DNA of 64,000 bases, from positions 30,001 through 94,000 of the forward strand of contig JAURVB010012890.1 of NCBI GenBank assembly GCA_033002965.1, given 5' to 3'. The stretch's first letter is position 1, and every line of letters starts with the position of its first letter. This DNA is from Piper betle. Lineage: Eukaryota > Streptophyta > Magnoliopsida > Piperales > Piperaceae. This document shows positions 13,001-27,200 of the stretch, piece by piece. Below the pieces are notes generated by a model. It was not told where the DNA came from and ran no database searches. It saw nothing but the letters and a program-made list of their open reading frames with translations. A program made the translations under genes and the position numbers.

Positions 13001-14290
13001 TCTCTACAAAACTCAAACATCACTCTCTACTTGACTTAATAACTCAAAGCTCCTACATCAGCCGTAAAAATAATTAATACTTCATTAAAAGAATTAGGCA
13101 ATAGGGGCGTTTTAATTATATATACACTAGATGAATTCGTATAATTTTATTGTACAATTTATCTACTATTTATTGATGAATAAAATCTCGGCCCAACTCG
13201 AACTCAAGGAGCGAGCTAATTTGAGCGTCCTTTATCCACCGTACATTAAATTAAATTAATAAATTTAAACCACGAATCTAAATGATTAACCACTACCTTA
13301 CTTATAAGACGATAATCCTTCGTTAAAGGTAAGAAATTGAACAACCCGCACACGTGGGAGTGGGACCCTCGCTCCGAAACGAAGGCAGTGGCGCTTCTGT
13401 TATTTCTACAAACTCTGAGGCCTGTTTTGTCTCTCGCTTTCACGGCGGCCAGAGTTCGCCAATCGAACTGGGATACGTTTTCAAGTGTTGCTTTCATTTT
13501 TTTTTATAAAAAGATTTATTTTAGGTCCAGCCTTGCATAGGAATGCCACTATGATACCATTCCGTATTTTTCTTTTCTTTTCTCTCCCACGGAGCACCGT
13601 CCCTGATTAAACATAGCTAAAAATATTTCAATGTACTAATGATTATATTTTATTTATGTTTAACTTCTATGTTTTCATAAAAGTTAAACATAAATAAAAT
13701 TTTGTATTGGTGGTGGTTAATAATATTTAAATTGTAAATTATAACAGATGATTTATGTACTAATATTACAACGTTAATTTTCTAATTAAATTATCAATAA
13801 GAATATGGTGAATAAAGTATTATTTTTAGCATGAAAATGAGGAGTGCTTATAATAATTGCAACTATGATTGTGTTTTATTCCTTATTTTTATTTTATTAT
13901 TCTAAAATTTCCTATTCACTAATTTTGTAAATCACTAAGCAAGACACTTCAAATTTTAAACAAACTTAATTCAAGTAAATACGATTTTATCTAAGAATAT
14001 ATATATATATATATTAATTGTAAGTACGACTTAATTAAGAATAAAGAGTTTAACACAAATGTCCATCTATATTCTAGTATTCACTATGTATATTCAATAA
14101 CTTTACAAAATCATGTGATTAAATATTAAAATTTAAAACTTTTCAAAATTAATTTTTTATTTGATAACATTTTGTTTATAGTTTATGCTCGTTAACATAT
14201 AGTCATATATGAATAATTGTACACTGTACATATATACCAGTCCTAGTCATTCTTATCTCGGCGTGCCTAATACTATTCTATGACAAGCTC
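13001..14290. other. AT-rich intergenic region
   Basis: No gene seen. The ORFs at 13246-13540 on both strands are short, overlap each other and show no protein signature. A CACGTG hexamer lies at about 13352 and a TA microsatellite at about 13998-14013. Confidence 0.4.
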
Positions 14291-14296
14291 ATACTG

Positions 14297-14992
14297 TAGG
14301 ACTACAAAATGAGCAAGTGAGCTGAACTCAGCTGGTGCTCAAATTTGACTTAAATAATTCGGAAATTCATTCAAATTAGACTCGATATCGAACGTAGTTT
14401 TAAGTATAAATATTCGAATCGCCTCAAATATTTCTGATGTTGTTCGAGCTCGAATACATTTAAACCGTAAAATTTTGAGAAACTTAAAACCGGCTCGTTT
14501 GTGAGCTCGAAAACCAATTCATTTGAGAACTCGAAACCAATTAGTTTGGAAATTCGAAACTAGGTTATTCGGAGCTCAAAACCAATTCATTTGAAAATTT
14601 AAAACCAGGTCATTCGAGAGCTTGAAACTAACTCGTTTGGAAGCTTGAAACCAAATCATGTAAAAACACGAAATCAACTTGATCGTAAGGTTAAAAGTAG
14701 CTTGTTTAGAATAAAAACATACAATATATAAATATATATATATATAATATAATATAAAGACTATATGATTATATTATTTTATCAGAGTCGAGTTCGAGTC
14801 GATAGCGGTAATAATTTTGAGTCAACTTCGATTAATAACCGAGTCAAGTCGAGTCGAACACTGCCTTGTTCAAACTTCAATCGGAAGGTTTCAAGTTCGA
14901 ACTCGAGCATTTAAATGTCAAGTATCGAGTCGAGTCGAACCGAGTCTAACGTCAAATGCTCATAAGTTGGCTAGCTCAATAAACAACCCTAG
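14297..14992. mobile_element. Possible decayed hAT-like element with degenerate internal repeat
   Basis: The right edge, read inward from 14992, is TAGGGTTGTTTATTGAGC, close to the TAGGGTTGTTCAC terminus of the large hAT at 42780. The left edge TAGGACTACAAAATGAGC at 14297 is a weaker match. Subterminal GAGTCGAGT-type motifs (14785-14945) also resemble the large hAT. Between about 14490 and 14690 a roughly 31-bp degenerate unit (variants of CTCGAAACCAATTCATTTGG) is repeated six or so times. I could not find a convincing target duplication, so the boundaries are uncertain. Confidence 0.35.
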
Positions 14993-14999
14993 AGGACTC

Positions 15000-15280
15000 A
15001 TTTAGTATTGCCACTTATTAGCTTTTTAAATTAAAAGTGACAGAGGCGTCCTAAAGGCTGGCGTACGTAAAAATCACTCCAATTTGCGATAACATTTTTT
15101 CAAAGCGATAAAGGCACTCTTTTGATGATACGGTGGAATGTTTTTGCCTCAGAGTAGCAGGTGTGGACCCCATAGGGACTACTCCAATACTCCTCTGTCG
15201 CTCAATATTCTATTCATAATTAAAATAAAAAAATATAAAAAGAAAACGCATCCCGAAAAAAGCGCTAGAAACCAGAACAA
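15000..15280 (+). promoter_or_regulatory. Likely promoter region of the glycine-rich membrane protein gene
   Basis: Sequence just before a GC-rich leader exon. An A-rich stretch with AATATAAAAAG at about 15233 could serve as a TATA box for initiation near 15265-15290. This rests on position and base composition only. Confidence 0.3.
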
Positions 15281-18200
15281 GAGGCACCGGCTCCTCTCGC
15301 CGGAGCAGCACACTTCGCGAGTCCGATCCCCATTTCCCGGCCTCGAATCCAACTCCACGGCCCCGTCCCGGTGAGCAGATCTGCTCGCTCCCCTCTTGAT
15401 CTGCGCGCATTTCTGCTCTGTTGTTGCTGGATTTGGAGTTCGACTGTTGTGTTTGATTTTGTTTTGTTTTTTATCAGGTTTTGTTGTAATGGTGTTTGGA
15501 CTGGGTTAAATTGTTGGATATATGCCTTTTTTAATGTTTTTTTGTAGTGTGGATGTTTTTCTGTTTAATTTTGTTTAGTTTGAACTTGGAAGACTGCCAG
15601 AGTTAATTGCCAGAGGCGTAGAACTGATTTTTATATTGATATTTGGATTTTTTATGTTTATTTAGCTTTCAATTGGGTTTGTAGTTTTCAGATATGTTTT
15701 TTTTATTGCTGCTTGTGGTAGTGTGGATTTTTGCTGTTGAATTAGTTCATTTTGATGACTACCAGCGTGGGGGTTCATTGCTAACTTGTTTGGCTGTCTG
15801 CTAGAACTGATTTTTTTTTCTACTTTTTAGATTCTTTTGAGGTTTTTTTTAAAAAGTTTTTAATTGAGTTTGTTATTGTTGGATATGCTTTTGTTTTTTT
15901 TTTGCTACTTGTGGTTAGTGTTGATGATTTCTGTTGAATTTTTTCAGTTTGAAGACGGTCAGTGTGTGGGTTCGTTGCTTTCTTGTTTGGTTGTTTGCTA
16001 GAATTGAATTTTTTTTATTAGTTTTTGAATTCTTTAGAGGCTGATGTCTTTGATTTTTATATTGCAGTTTAGCGTGTAATAGTTGAATGCGCTTCTTTTT
16101 TCACTTGCTTGTGATAGTGTGGATGCATTTGTTGAATTTGGTTTAGTTTGAAGACTGCCAAAGTATACATTTATGTTGTATTGGGTGCAAGCTATGTTGC
16201 TGATTTCTTGTTTGGTTGTCTGCTGGGACTTCAATTTCATTAAAGAGTGAGAAAAGCTAATTGGGTCCGAGAATGTGATTATGATTCTATTGGAGTTAAT
16301 TTTTGGCTTTTGATGTGCTGGATAATTGTAGTGAAATAACTTTGAAAAAAATGGAACGCGATTCTTTACAGAATCAATTTAGGCTTGTAATGTGGTGGAT
16401 TATCATTGCAATGAATTGACATCAATTTCATTCAAAAGAACAAGAGATTATTTGTTTGGCTGTTTGGTTTTATTTTCTTCTGAGCATAGAATCATTGAAT
16501 TTGCATTTTTTTGCCGTTGGTTTTAGTGTGGGTGTTTTTGTTGCATTTGGTTTAGTTTATATATATTTTTTAATTTACTTAAATAGCGAAGTGCAATTGG
16601 TTTAGTTTGAAGACTGCTTGTGCGCAGGTTCATTGTTTTTTACTCAAGCTGTGTTGATATTTATTTGTTTGGTTGTCTGCTAGAGCTGGTATTGGATTAT
16701 AATGTGGTGGAGACTTCCAGTTTATTAAATAAAAAACGAGTCTGAGAATGAGCTTGCAATTCTATTTAGTAAAAATTTTTGTTTTAAATGTGGTGGATTA
16801 TTATTTTAATGAATTCAGTTCAATTTCATTATAAAAATTAGAATTCATTTTTATTCAATGATCTGCTTAATCTGTGTTGACTCCATTGTGTTGGATTTTG
16901 GTTATTTTTTGAAGGTCGGTTTGGGTGCAGTTGAATTTTTCTGTTACCTCTTTGGTTTTTGAACTGGGTTGGGGAGCTTGAGTAAGAGTGGATGGTTTTA
17001 AGTTGAATTGCTCATCTACAGTTGAATGGTGAAATTGAAGCTTAGAATGAGCTTGGAATTCTTGGTGGAAAATGTCTGTCTTTTCCTTTCGTGCGATTAT
17101 AATAATGAATTGGATTAAATTTCGTGAAAAAATAAAATTGAAATCTGTTCAGTTGTTTGATTGATCAATCTGGTCTCTGCTTATGGCTTTTCTGTTTTTC
17201 CTCCTTGATTGTATGCTGTAAATGTTTTTTAAAATAAATTAATTTGGTTAAATTTTCAAGCATGGTGCATGGCTTTTCTGTTTTTCCTCCCTTATTGTAT
17301 GCTGTAAATGTTTTTTTAAAATAAATTAATTTGGTTAAATTTTCAGGCACGCTGATCCGTTTCGGTGGAAATTTAATCCTGTTCAATTTCTGACAACAGT
17401 ATAGTTTTCTTTGTCTTAAAAAATCTGCTTTGAAGTTTGCACCCTGAACTGCTTAATTTTTGCTATGATGTGATTTCTGGGAGAGACTTGCTATGGGAGG
17501 ATCCCTTCAATTTTGAGAGTATAAGAAATATATGTTATAGGTGGTTGTGTGCATCGCTGGTGAACTTTATCTAGAGCAAGAATGAGCAACGCGACTTCAT
17601 GTCTAGATGGATGCTAAATTTCTAAACCAGATCTTGGCGTATGAGTTTCTTCCATTTTGGATGTCTGTATGAACGGTGATGCATATCCTGTTACGCAATG
17701 GAAGCTGCTGTTTTAACTTCGTTTTTGTCTTTTGGGTATTCATTTTCTGGTCACTGTGTATGCCAGTTAGCCTTACCAAATCACCAATCTTTGTAGAGGA
17801 CTCTTTTAGATCACTTCAGATTGGCAACCACAAAGTGATATTTCCTTATGCCCATTATACAGCTCCTTCCTCTTGCGAAGACTTGAAAGGTGTTGGATCG
17901 CTTGATTCAACCTGCATTCTTGGTGAAAATCTGCATTTAGAAGATGATCTGATCATATACGGAACAGGAAATCTTGAGATTTCTTCTCATGTTTCGGTTG
18001 TCTGTCCAATCGAGGGTTGCTTAATAAATTTGAACTTTTCAGGGAGTATCACAGTTGGTCGATATGCATCACTTGTTGCAGGGTCTATCATTATTGAAGC
18101 GGCAAATTTAACTTTGGATATTTTTTCATCCTTGAACACTACTTCATTGGGAGGACCACCTCCAGCGCAAACTACTGGTACTCCATCCAAAAGTAATGGA

Positions 18201-21200
18201 GGTGGTGGTGGCTATGGAGGTAGAGGTGCTTCATGTGAGCACAAAAATGGGTCAAATCATTGGGGGGGAGATGCTTATTCTTGGTCAGTACGTTCTGAGC
18301 CTTGGAGTTATGGAAGCAAGGGTGCCAGCAAGGCCATTGATGATAGGTTTGGAGGGGGTGGGGGAGGCAGGATTAAGCTTATAGTCATAGATTCTTTGTA
18401 TTTGGATGGATCGGTGTCTGCAGAAGGCGGCGATGGGGGAACTGATGGAGGTGGGGGTTCTGGTGGGAGTATCATCATTCACACATTCAGGCTGTGAGTT
18501 TAACATCTGCTTCACTCTTGTGATTTATATCTAGCTGCTTCTTTTATGTCAATCATATGGTGAATTTTTCCCACCTTGTTTTTTTTTAGAACTTAGGAAC
18601 TAAATTATTTTACATGTGATGAGGATTCTATATGAGTTATGGAAACTTTTCAGCTATTGATAAGATATATTAGTTCACCTATTACTTAAAATACTTGAAT
18701 GATTGCCTCCACCAGATCTGTGAAGGCGGATGAGTTTCCAAACATATGGATACTCCGAGGCTAACTTAAAAAAAATTGAAATAGAACTAATACTGTTGTC
18801 TCTGGGTATTTTCTAATCATATTCAAAATTCTTAAATTGCCTTGGATCAAAACATAAGTGGATTCACCAGCTTGTTTAATTTTCTTAGAATAGGATCAGT
18901 AGTTGTTGGCCATAAATGTCTCTTTCATTGCCAAGATTGTCAATTCTTGCTTAATTATTTGTGCTTGACAGCTAAGAGATTTAATTTGTCAATGTTGCTT
19001 TTTTACGCTTCTAAAACAAAGTTGAAGTTTTTGAAACTTCATATTTAGATCCTTCAGGAAGCTCTTGTGGCAATTTTCCTTTTGTCCAGATATTAAATGA
19101 ACATCTAAGAATTTAGTGCAGTTTCATAATTCATTTTGAGAAGCACTTTTCAATCTGTCTTCGTGCATATGATAATTTGGTAACTTTAAATGAACATTAC
19201 AAACAGCTAGGTTAACATTTCATAAGACTTTGACAGAAAATAGCTGTTTAAGGTGGCAACTGAAAAACAATTTGCGCCTGTTTTAGCACCATTTTTTAGC
19301 AAAGTAAACCTGCGAGTACTTAAAACTATAGTGATTAACTGAATCATAATTATGTGTGAGGATTTTTGTATTAGAAAGGGTTCTGGAGTCATCTCTGCTG
19401 CTGGTGGAAAAGGATGGGGTGGAGGTGGTGGTGGTCGAATATCGCTGAAGTGCTATAGCATACAAAAGAAGTTAGTGTCAAAGTGCATGGTATGTATGTA
19501 CTATGTATAAAGTTATAGTGCAACTGGTCAATTAAGCCTTTTCTTTGCTACCATTTTATTTGTGCTTCTAGGTTTAGTTCTGTTTTTAATATTTTTAACC
19601 CTAAATTGAAGGGCATATACTCTCAAAAGGAGTGAGGTACAACATCAAAAGCGATGTCTTACCTTTTGCTCATTCTTCTTTTTGTTCTTTCTATTCCTTT
19701 CCTTTATTAGCATTCTTCTTTTCTTTCTCTTTTTGTCTTCAACTTTATCTGGGTGTTAACTTCATCATTAGGCCTCTTAAGAATGCTATTGGTCCATCCT
19801 TTTTGTTAGGAGATTTGACTTTGTTAGGGTTCTATGTCAATATAAATTGAAACCCTAACAAAATTGGCGATAGATTGAGGTCAATTTGAATGTGTGATCT
19901 GATTAGTTCGGTGTTTAGAGTTTATGTTGAATCTGTTGTGTATTTGAATTTTTAATCTTAAGTAATGATTATAAATTTTAGATGCTCTAACCACTTATCC
20001 CAAAAGCTCAAGCTTTTAAGAAAGGATACAACTGAATATTTACTTCAACATTCCCCTTCACGTGCAAGCAAACTTTTTAAGCTTAACACATGGACAAACA
20101 CAAACACGGGGCATATAGTCTATTGGTCGCAATATGAGGCAAATTAATATTTCTCCGAGCATAAATCGCCTACGGGATTTGAACCCCAGACTTTTGGCTC
20201 GGATACTATGTACATTTTAGATGATCTAACTACTTGTCCCAGAAGCTCAAGTTTTTAAGAAATGGAACCTCTAAATATTTACCTCAACAATGATAATGCA
20301 TTGTAATCAATTGGTGATGGCACAATTGGCCTTGGGACATGCCCCCAATTGGGAGATCTGAGATTCAATCCCTCTTAACTCCATCACTTCTAACCTCCTA
20401 ACGTTGCCCTGAAAAAAATGATTACCAGCTTAATCTCCTCTACCTCAGTCTGTCCTAACATTGCCCTAATCATGTTATGTGCCAAAACATGACCTTTGTG
20501 GGACAGTTTCAATGATGACAATTGTTAAAACTTTTGTGGAACCTGTGTTATTATCCAATCATTTAATGGTGTAGTAATCTATTATTTTTATTTTGATGTG
20601 TCAGGTGGCCAGAGTTATGGGTGCCCTAAAAATTCTGGTGCTGCGGGTACTATTTTTGATGCGAGGTTGTTGAGTCTTAGAGTGAGCAATGATAACATTA
20701 CTACCCAAACAGAAACACCTTTGCTAGATTTTCCTACGAGTCCTATTTGGTCAAATGTCTATGTGGAGGACAGGGCCATGGTTTTGGTTCCCTTGGTGTG
20801 GACAAGAGTGCAGGTTGGTGTTTATAATGTTTCTTAAAACTTGATGACTTGCTTATGATTTTCTTTAGAACTATTGCTTAAGCTCTTTGTTTCTTGACTT
20901 ATGTGTTTGTTTTATATAAATTTTAATCCTATATATGATCAGCTGTAGTTTCTGTGGTATCATTTTAGTATAATTTCCATAAAATTCCTATAATATGGGG
21001 TTGAGCGTTGCCCTGCCCTTATCAATGCAAGTTTGAAGTGTCTTTTTTTTATATTACTTTATAGGTAAGAGGCCAAATTAGTGTGCTCGATGGTGGCGCA
21101 ATCAGCTTTGGATTGTCTGATTACCCTGTCTCGGAGTTTGAGCTGGTCGCCGAAGAACTTCTTATAAGTGATTCTGTAATTAAGGTGTGCCTCCCTCGTC

Positions 21201-24200
21201 AATGTAAAACACTTCTCATGTATATAATGTATCGCATGTAAAATATGACATAATTCATCACATTGTTAGAATGACTTTTCCTTATGGTCTATGTTTTAGC
21301 CTCAGGTCTATCTCAGGCTAAAGTAAATATTTTATAAGTACATAGTGTTTCATATTGCTCTTCCTGAAAAACGCAATCACAATTTCTACCTTGTTCTCCT
21401 TCTAGTTTGTGTTTTAAGCATCTGCACTATGAATTGAAGGTATATGGTGCATTCAGAATATATGTTAAAATGCTACTAATGTGGAACTCCAAAATGCAAA
21501 TCGATGGGGGAGGTAAAACAGAAGTTGGCACTTCTGTCCTCGAAGTTAGAAATCTAGTGGTTCTCAGGGTATGTAATTTGTCCTTCCCAATTTAGAATGT
21601 GTGCATTTTTATATTTCAATCCTTCATTTCTTCTCTCTTTATCTTCCTAGTCATTCTTTCTCACTCTTATGTTTTGCAACTTTATACATTCTTATTTCTT
21701 ATGGCAGCAAAATTCTGAAATCATCTCAAATGCAAACCTGGGTGTTTATGGTCAAGGGCGTCTGAAATTGACTGGCCCTGGTGATGCAATCAAAGGGCAA
21801 CGGCTTTTCTTGTCACTTTTCTATAAAATAGATGTAAGTTTCTTTTGCATTATTTTTCTTGGTATGCTCAAGATAATATGGAAAAGCCAAATTTGTTAGT
21901 GTTAAGGAGGTTTTTGAGAGGAGTGCTATAAGTTATGTGTCACCAAGTATAGTTCTGTATGGCTGGTGTGCCCCTTCCATGTTTGTATGATATAATACCA
22001 ATTAAATCACCTTCTATAAATCATTAGTGGTCACAAATGTGGCTTTCAGAAGGATATGGGAAAGTGAATACATTGAAATAGAGAGCTTAGAGATTAGAAA
22101 AACTGTATAAAAACATGATTTGAAATTTCAAAGCCTGGACTTCATAAATAGCGTATCTGCAATGCCTCATGGTTCTTTTAAACATTGTTTGATCCAAGCT
22201 GCTGTCTCTCCCAACATGCCTGAGTGTTGATTTGTGGATATTATGTTTTTAGATGTGACTGTCCATCTCTGCACTTGGAACACAGATTGTGAGGCGATGA
22301 AGACAATAAAAACTTGAATTAAATTTTTTAGAAATTCTACAAAAGGGTCTCTAAACATTGATTCAGCGCAAAACTGAATCGAAAACAAGAGTTGAAGGCA
22401 AGAAATATAATTGGGGAATAGAACTTTTATTGATCTAGTAAACTTGCTTGAATTCCAATTCACAATGATCGACAAATCCAATATTTATAGTAATGATAAA
22501 GATGATAATCCTATGAACATGGCATGTTATGGCTTATTGAAATAGAAATCCTAATCAAAACTTTACTGGATTTTTATTGTAATAGGCCCCTAAATGAGAT
22601 ATTTTTTAGACTTATTGTAAATATAAAATCCCCATACAAAGCATATATTTTAATTGATGAAAATTTTTGCTTATCTTGGATCAGTTGGCAATGGTTCTTT
22701 GCTTCAGGCTCCACTGGAGGCTGGAGTAGAACTAACTTGTAAGAGCAAATTTATGTTGCAATATACAAAATGCTGCCAATGTTCAGTTTTTCAAACAGTT
22801 CTTTTCTTAGGAATATCAAATCACATTGTAGAAAATCAGAAATGCCCAATGGAATAATAATCTCCGCCAGATGACTGCCATGTGAACAACTCATTGTCTT
22901 TTACCCTTCAGGTAAGGACAGTTTGGCAGATTTCTCTCAAGTCTTTTTTGTTGGATCAATACTCCTTACCGCTATCAACAATTGCTGCTATAATTTATAT
23001 GTTCATAATAATTGAAATTTCCTCACTATTACTTGATTTTCCCATTGATATTATATGGTTGTATGTGGGTTTATGGTATGATTGAACAAAATGTTGAGTT
23101 AAGATCCATGTATGGACCATCAATGTTAAAATGGTGGATCTGTAGTTGTTTTCTTGATGTGCCGATCTTATTTGTGTTTGGTGATTGTTTGTGTTCAATG
23201 TATCAGAAACCAATACAGAGACTGATAAGTATCTTGTTACATGTTCCCCCTCTTGAGGGTTGCATTGGAAAGGATATCTGGAATGAAATGTTCTTATCAT
23301 TTGTGCAATATGCTTGAATGTAAGACAGTAAGAGAGGTCAACCTGTGATGAAAAATTTATGCCATCTATCATTGTCTTTTGGGGGCATTGTGCAAGAAAA
23401 GTGTGTTTTTAATTCTTCTAGAAGATGTTTACCTTTGAAATCTTTTGAATTTAAAACTGGTGAGAAATCGGCTTAAGCTAACTGATGGCAAATAATTTGG
23501 TCTACATATTGTCTGTTGTAAGCAACTGTTTCTTAGAATTTACATACTTGCAAAGTTTAGTTATATCCTACTTCTTTAGCTTTTATTATATGTGCATGAA
23601 TTCATGTACAACAAACAGATTTGTCGTGTTGAAGATCTTACTGTTAGTGGCGTTGTGAAAGTGAAGTATCATCCACATCCACAGATCGAAGACTGTCACT
23701 ATAGTAAAAGACGGCGCCATGACGGCATCTGAATTAGGTGAATTTGAGCGTCTAATAATGAAAGACAGGATCACGTTTTGTGAGCAACATTAACGTTGAA
23801 CTTATTGGGAATCTTTTGCAGGTTGCAAAAGAAGGTATCGGAAAGGGTAAATATTCTAGATTTGGTGTTGGTGGTGGTGCTGGACATGGAGGGCGAGGTG
23901 GTTCAGGGTTTTATAATGGCAGGCTAAGTGAAGGAGGTCAAAAATATGGTGATCCCGATTTGCCATGTGAAGTAGGAAGTGGAAGTGGGGGTCCTGGAGG
24001 TTACATGGAACAAACATCTGGAGTGGGAATGATTGGTAATACAAGTAGTACACTCGTATGATTTTGTGTTTTATAAATTTCTATCAGTTATATAGGTCTT
24101 AAATATTTGCTAGGACAAAATATTTTCCTTGGAAGAGTACATTTTTAGCTCAAGATGTTCTGGAACTAGAAATATGATGCACTTAATTGTCAGAGCCAGA

Positions 24201-27200
24201 TGCTAACACAAAATGAATAAGAAAAAAATTCAACCAAATGCACTCTTATATCAGCCAAACTGAACGAATTGAATAGACGAGAGCAATGCCAGCTTGTTCC
24301 AATGTTAAGCATGAAATGTTCTGGGAAACACTCCAATTTTGTTTTGAAGAATTATAAGCTATTCCTGTTAGTTCCTTACATATCGTCCATGAAGGCGTTT
24401 ATATCTCCCTTTTAATTGACACATAATTTACATTTTGTTGATCTCAAATAACTGTTTGATTAAATGACACTTTCGCATCTTGAACTATCACTTATGATAT
24501 GATGTTTGTTAGCTCTTTTTCTCTATAAAAAAAATAGTATGAAAAGAAGATTATAAACATTTTTGTTTATGTTTACTATTAGATATTATTTTATGCCAAT
24601 TTTAATATGGAACTATACAGTTTTGTATGCCAACACAGATATTCTGAGTAACTCATTATTAATTATATCATGATGGAAGGGGTGATGGTCAAGTAGTTGT
24701 ATAGATATTTGAGGTGGTGACGTCTAAATATACAATTTCTTTTTAATTTTTTTCTTGAGTTACTTGAATATGAGAAAGTAAAATATATCCCAGGTATCTT
24801 CTCACCTGCAGTAGATGTGTCTTGGTATTATCCTGCTCATAGCGATATTATCTTGCTCATCTCGTGTTTATAGGTTTGTTTTTGTGAATAATGTGGTATC
24901 AAGAGTTATTAAGGATTTTGTTTATTTTTCATTGGTTTATCCTAGTGATGGGCTCCATGAAGTGGCCTCTGACAAGGTTAGATATATATGGATCATTAAA
25001 GACAAATGGTCAAAACTGCATTGAGACTAGGAATCAAAATGGCACTTCAATGGGTGGGATGGGTGGTGGATCTGGCGGGACTGTTCTTCTCTTTTTGCAG
25101 CATCTCACTCTTGGTGAAAATTCTTCCTTGTCCCTTTCTGGTGGTCACGGTTGCTCAATTGGTGGTGGAGGTGGTGGTGGAGGGCGCGTCCATTTCGACT
25201 GGTCTAAAATTGCAGTTGGAGATGAATATGTGCAGATTGCTTCTGTTAATGGTACAATTGATGTTGGGTATGCTACAGGTGTCTCTTATAAATGACATGA
25301 TCTATTTTTGGGTTGTTACTGTTAGCTTTACTGGTTGTTTTTGGCGCAGAGGAGGCTTTGGTAGTGGCAATGGAAACGATGGAGAGGAAGGAACAATGAC
25401 AGGAAAGAAATGCCCGGAAGGCCTTTACGGCACATTTTGCAATGTATATTTCATTATTATTGATGCTGAGGCGTTTATTTGAACTATATCTCTGTGTGTT
25501 AAGTATTAGACGTTTGGTTAATGAACCACTTTCGTATCTCATATGACATCATTGGTCTATTGTAATATTGGTACAAAATTCTGATATTTTAATTTTTCTA
25601 GACCATAATTAAAGCTAGGCTTAAGTAGTCCCTTTCTTTACAACTCTTAAATGTGCAGGGGAACAATTAACTAACATGTATCAGACATGATCTTGGTCCA
25701 AATTATCTAAATTTTAACATGCTCTAGATTTGAAGTGCTTGATAAGGTCATGCTCTTCTTGGTTCAGTTATCAATTTGTTACTTGATTCTTTGTAGTAAA
25801 ATAATAAATATGTGCTCAGGAATGCCCTATTGGTACCTTCAAAGATGTTGAAGGCTCTGATCTGACCATGTGCACTGCCTGCTCACTTGAACTTCTTCCT
25901 TATCGAGCAAATTTTATATATGTGCGAGGTACTTTTTCCCTTTATCATTTATTCTCTTCAGAGGAGAAAGCAATAAATTGATGCCAATCATTCTGCTAGT
26001 TGGTAATTTTCAAGAATTATTTATCCTATTCAAAGTATCCACTTGACATTTGTTTTTATCTGGTTTTGCAGGTGGAGTCACTAAATCGTCTTGTCCCTAT
26101 AAGTGTGTATCTGACAAATATAAGATGCCAAACTGCTATACCCCACTCGAGGATCTAATATACACATTTGGAGGACCCTGGCCTTTTGCTATATTGTTGG
26201 CATTCACATTGGTGATCCTTGCAGTTTTGCTGAGTGCTGTTAGAATTAAATTTGTTGGAACCGATTATTCTCATCATCCAGTAACTTCAAGGGACCGCCA
26301 TGGTCCAGATCCTTTCCCTATCTTTTATCTTTGGCTGAGGTAACTGCGTTGTAGCTGAGGTTAACAATCTTTTTTTCCTGTCGAAAAGCAGTTTGATTAT
26401 GTCTCCTTAATATTGATTATTAGGTTCGTGGGAGTGACAGAGCTGAAGTAAGTCAAAGCCACATTCACAGAATGTATTTTATGGGTCCTAATACGTTCCG
26501 GGAGCCATGGCATCTTCCATATTCTCCACCTGATGCAATAATCGAAATTGTGTAAGTGCATGGTTTCTTTCTTCACGTATCAACATATCATTGAACTTTC
26601 AGTTCCATGTGTAACTCATGCTCATGCACATATTGACATTTTTCTTTGTTTAACACCTCAGATGTTGGTTCTCTTTTTTCTGGAATGAATTGGCAGGTAT
26701 GAAGATGCCTTCAATAGGTTTATTGATGAGATAAACTCTGTTGCAGCTTATGAATGGTGGGAAGGGTCAATCCATAGCATTCTTTCGGTACTTGCATACC
26801 CATGTGCCTGGTCTTGGAAGCAGTGGTGCCGAAGAAATAAGATCCATCGGCTTCAGGAATATGTGAAGTCAGAATATGATCATGCATGCCTTCGTTCCTG
26901 CAGATCAAGAGCTCTTTACCAAGGGATGAAGGTTTGCTTTTGTAGGTCCATTGGTGCAAAACTAGGAATATTTTTAGGAATTAGGAATGCATTTTCTTTC
27001 TTCATATTTTCTAGCTTATTACTGCTGTTAAGTAGAGTGTTGGCTTTCCTCCTTCTTCTTCTTCTTCTTCTTCTTTCAGGGTCGCTTATACAATATGGTT
27101 TGTAGGTGGGCTCAACTCCTGATTTGATGGTCGCATACATTGAATTCTTTCTTGGAGGAGATGAAAAGAGACATGATATGTCTTCTACCCAACAAAGATT

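Noticed and set aside
14297..15000. Complete hAT element with a target duplication
   Set aside because: The right end fits, but the left end is weak and the flanks TCATACTG and GAGGACTC do not match, so only a low-confidence remnant is reported.
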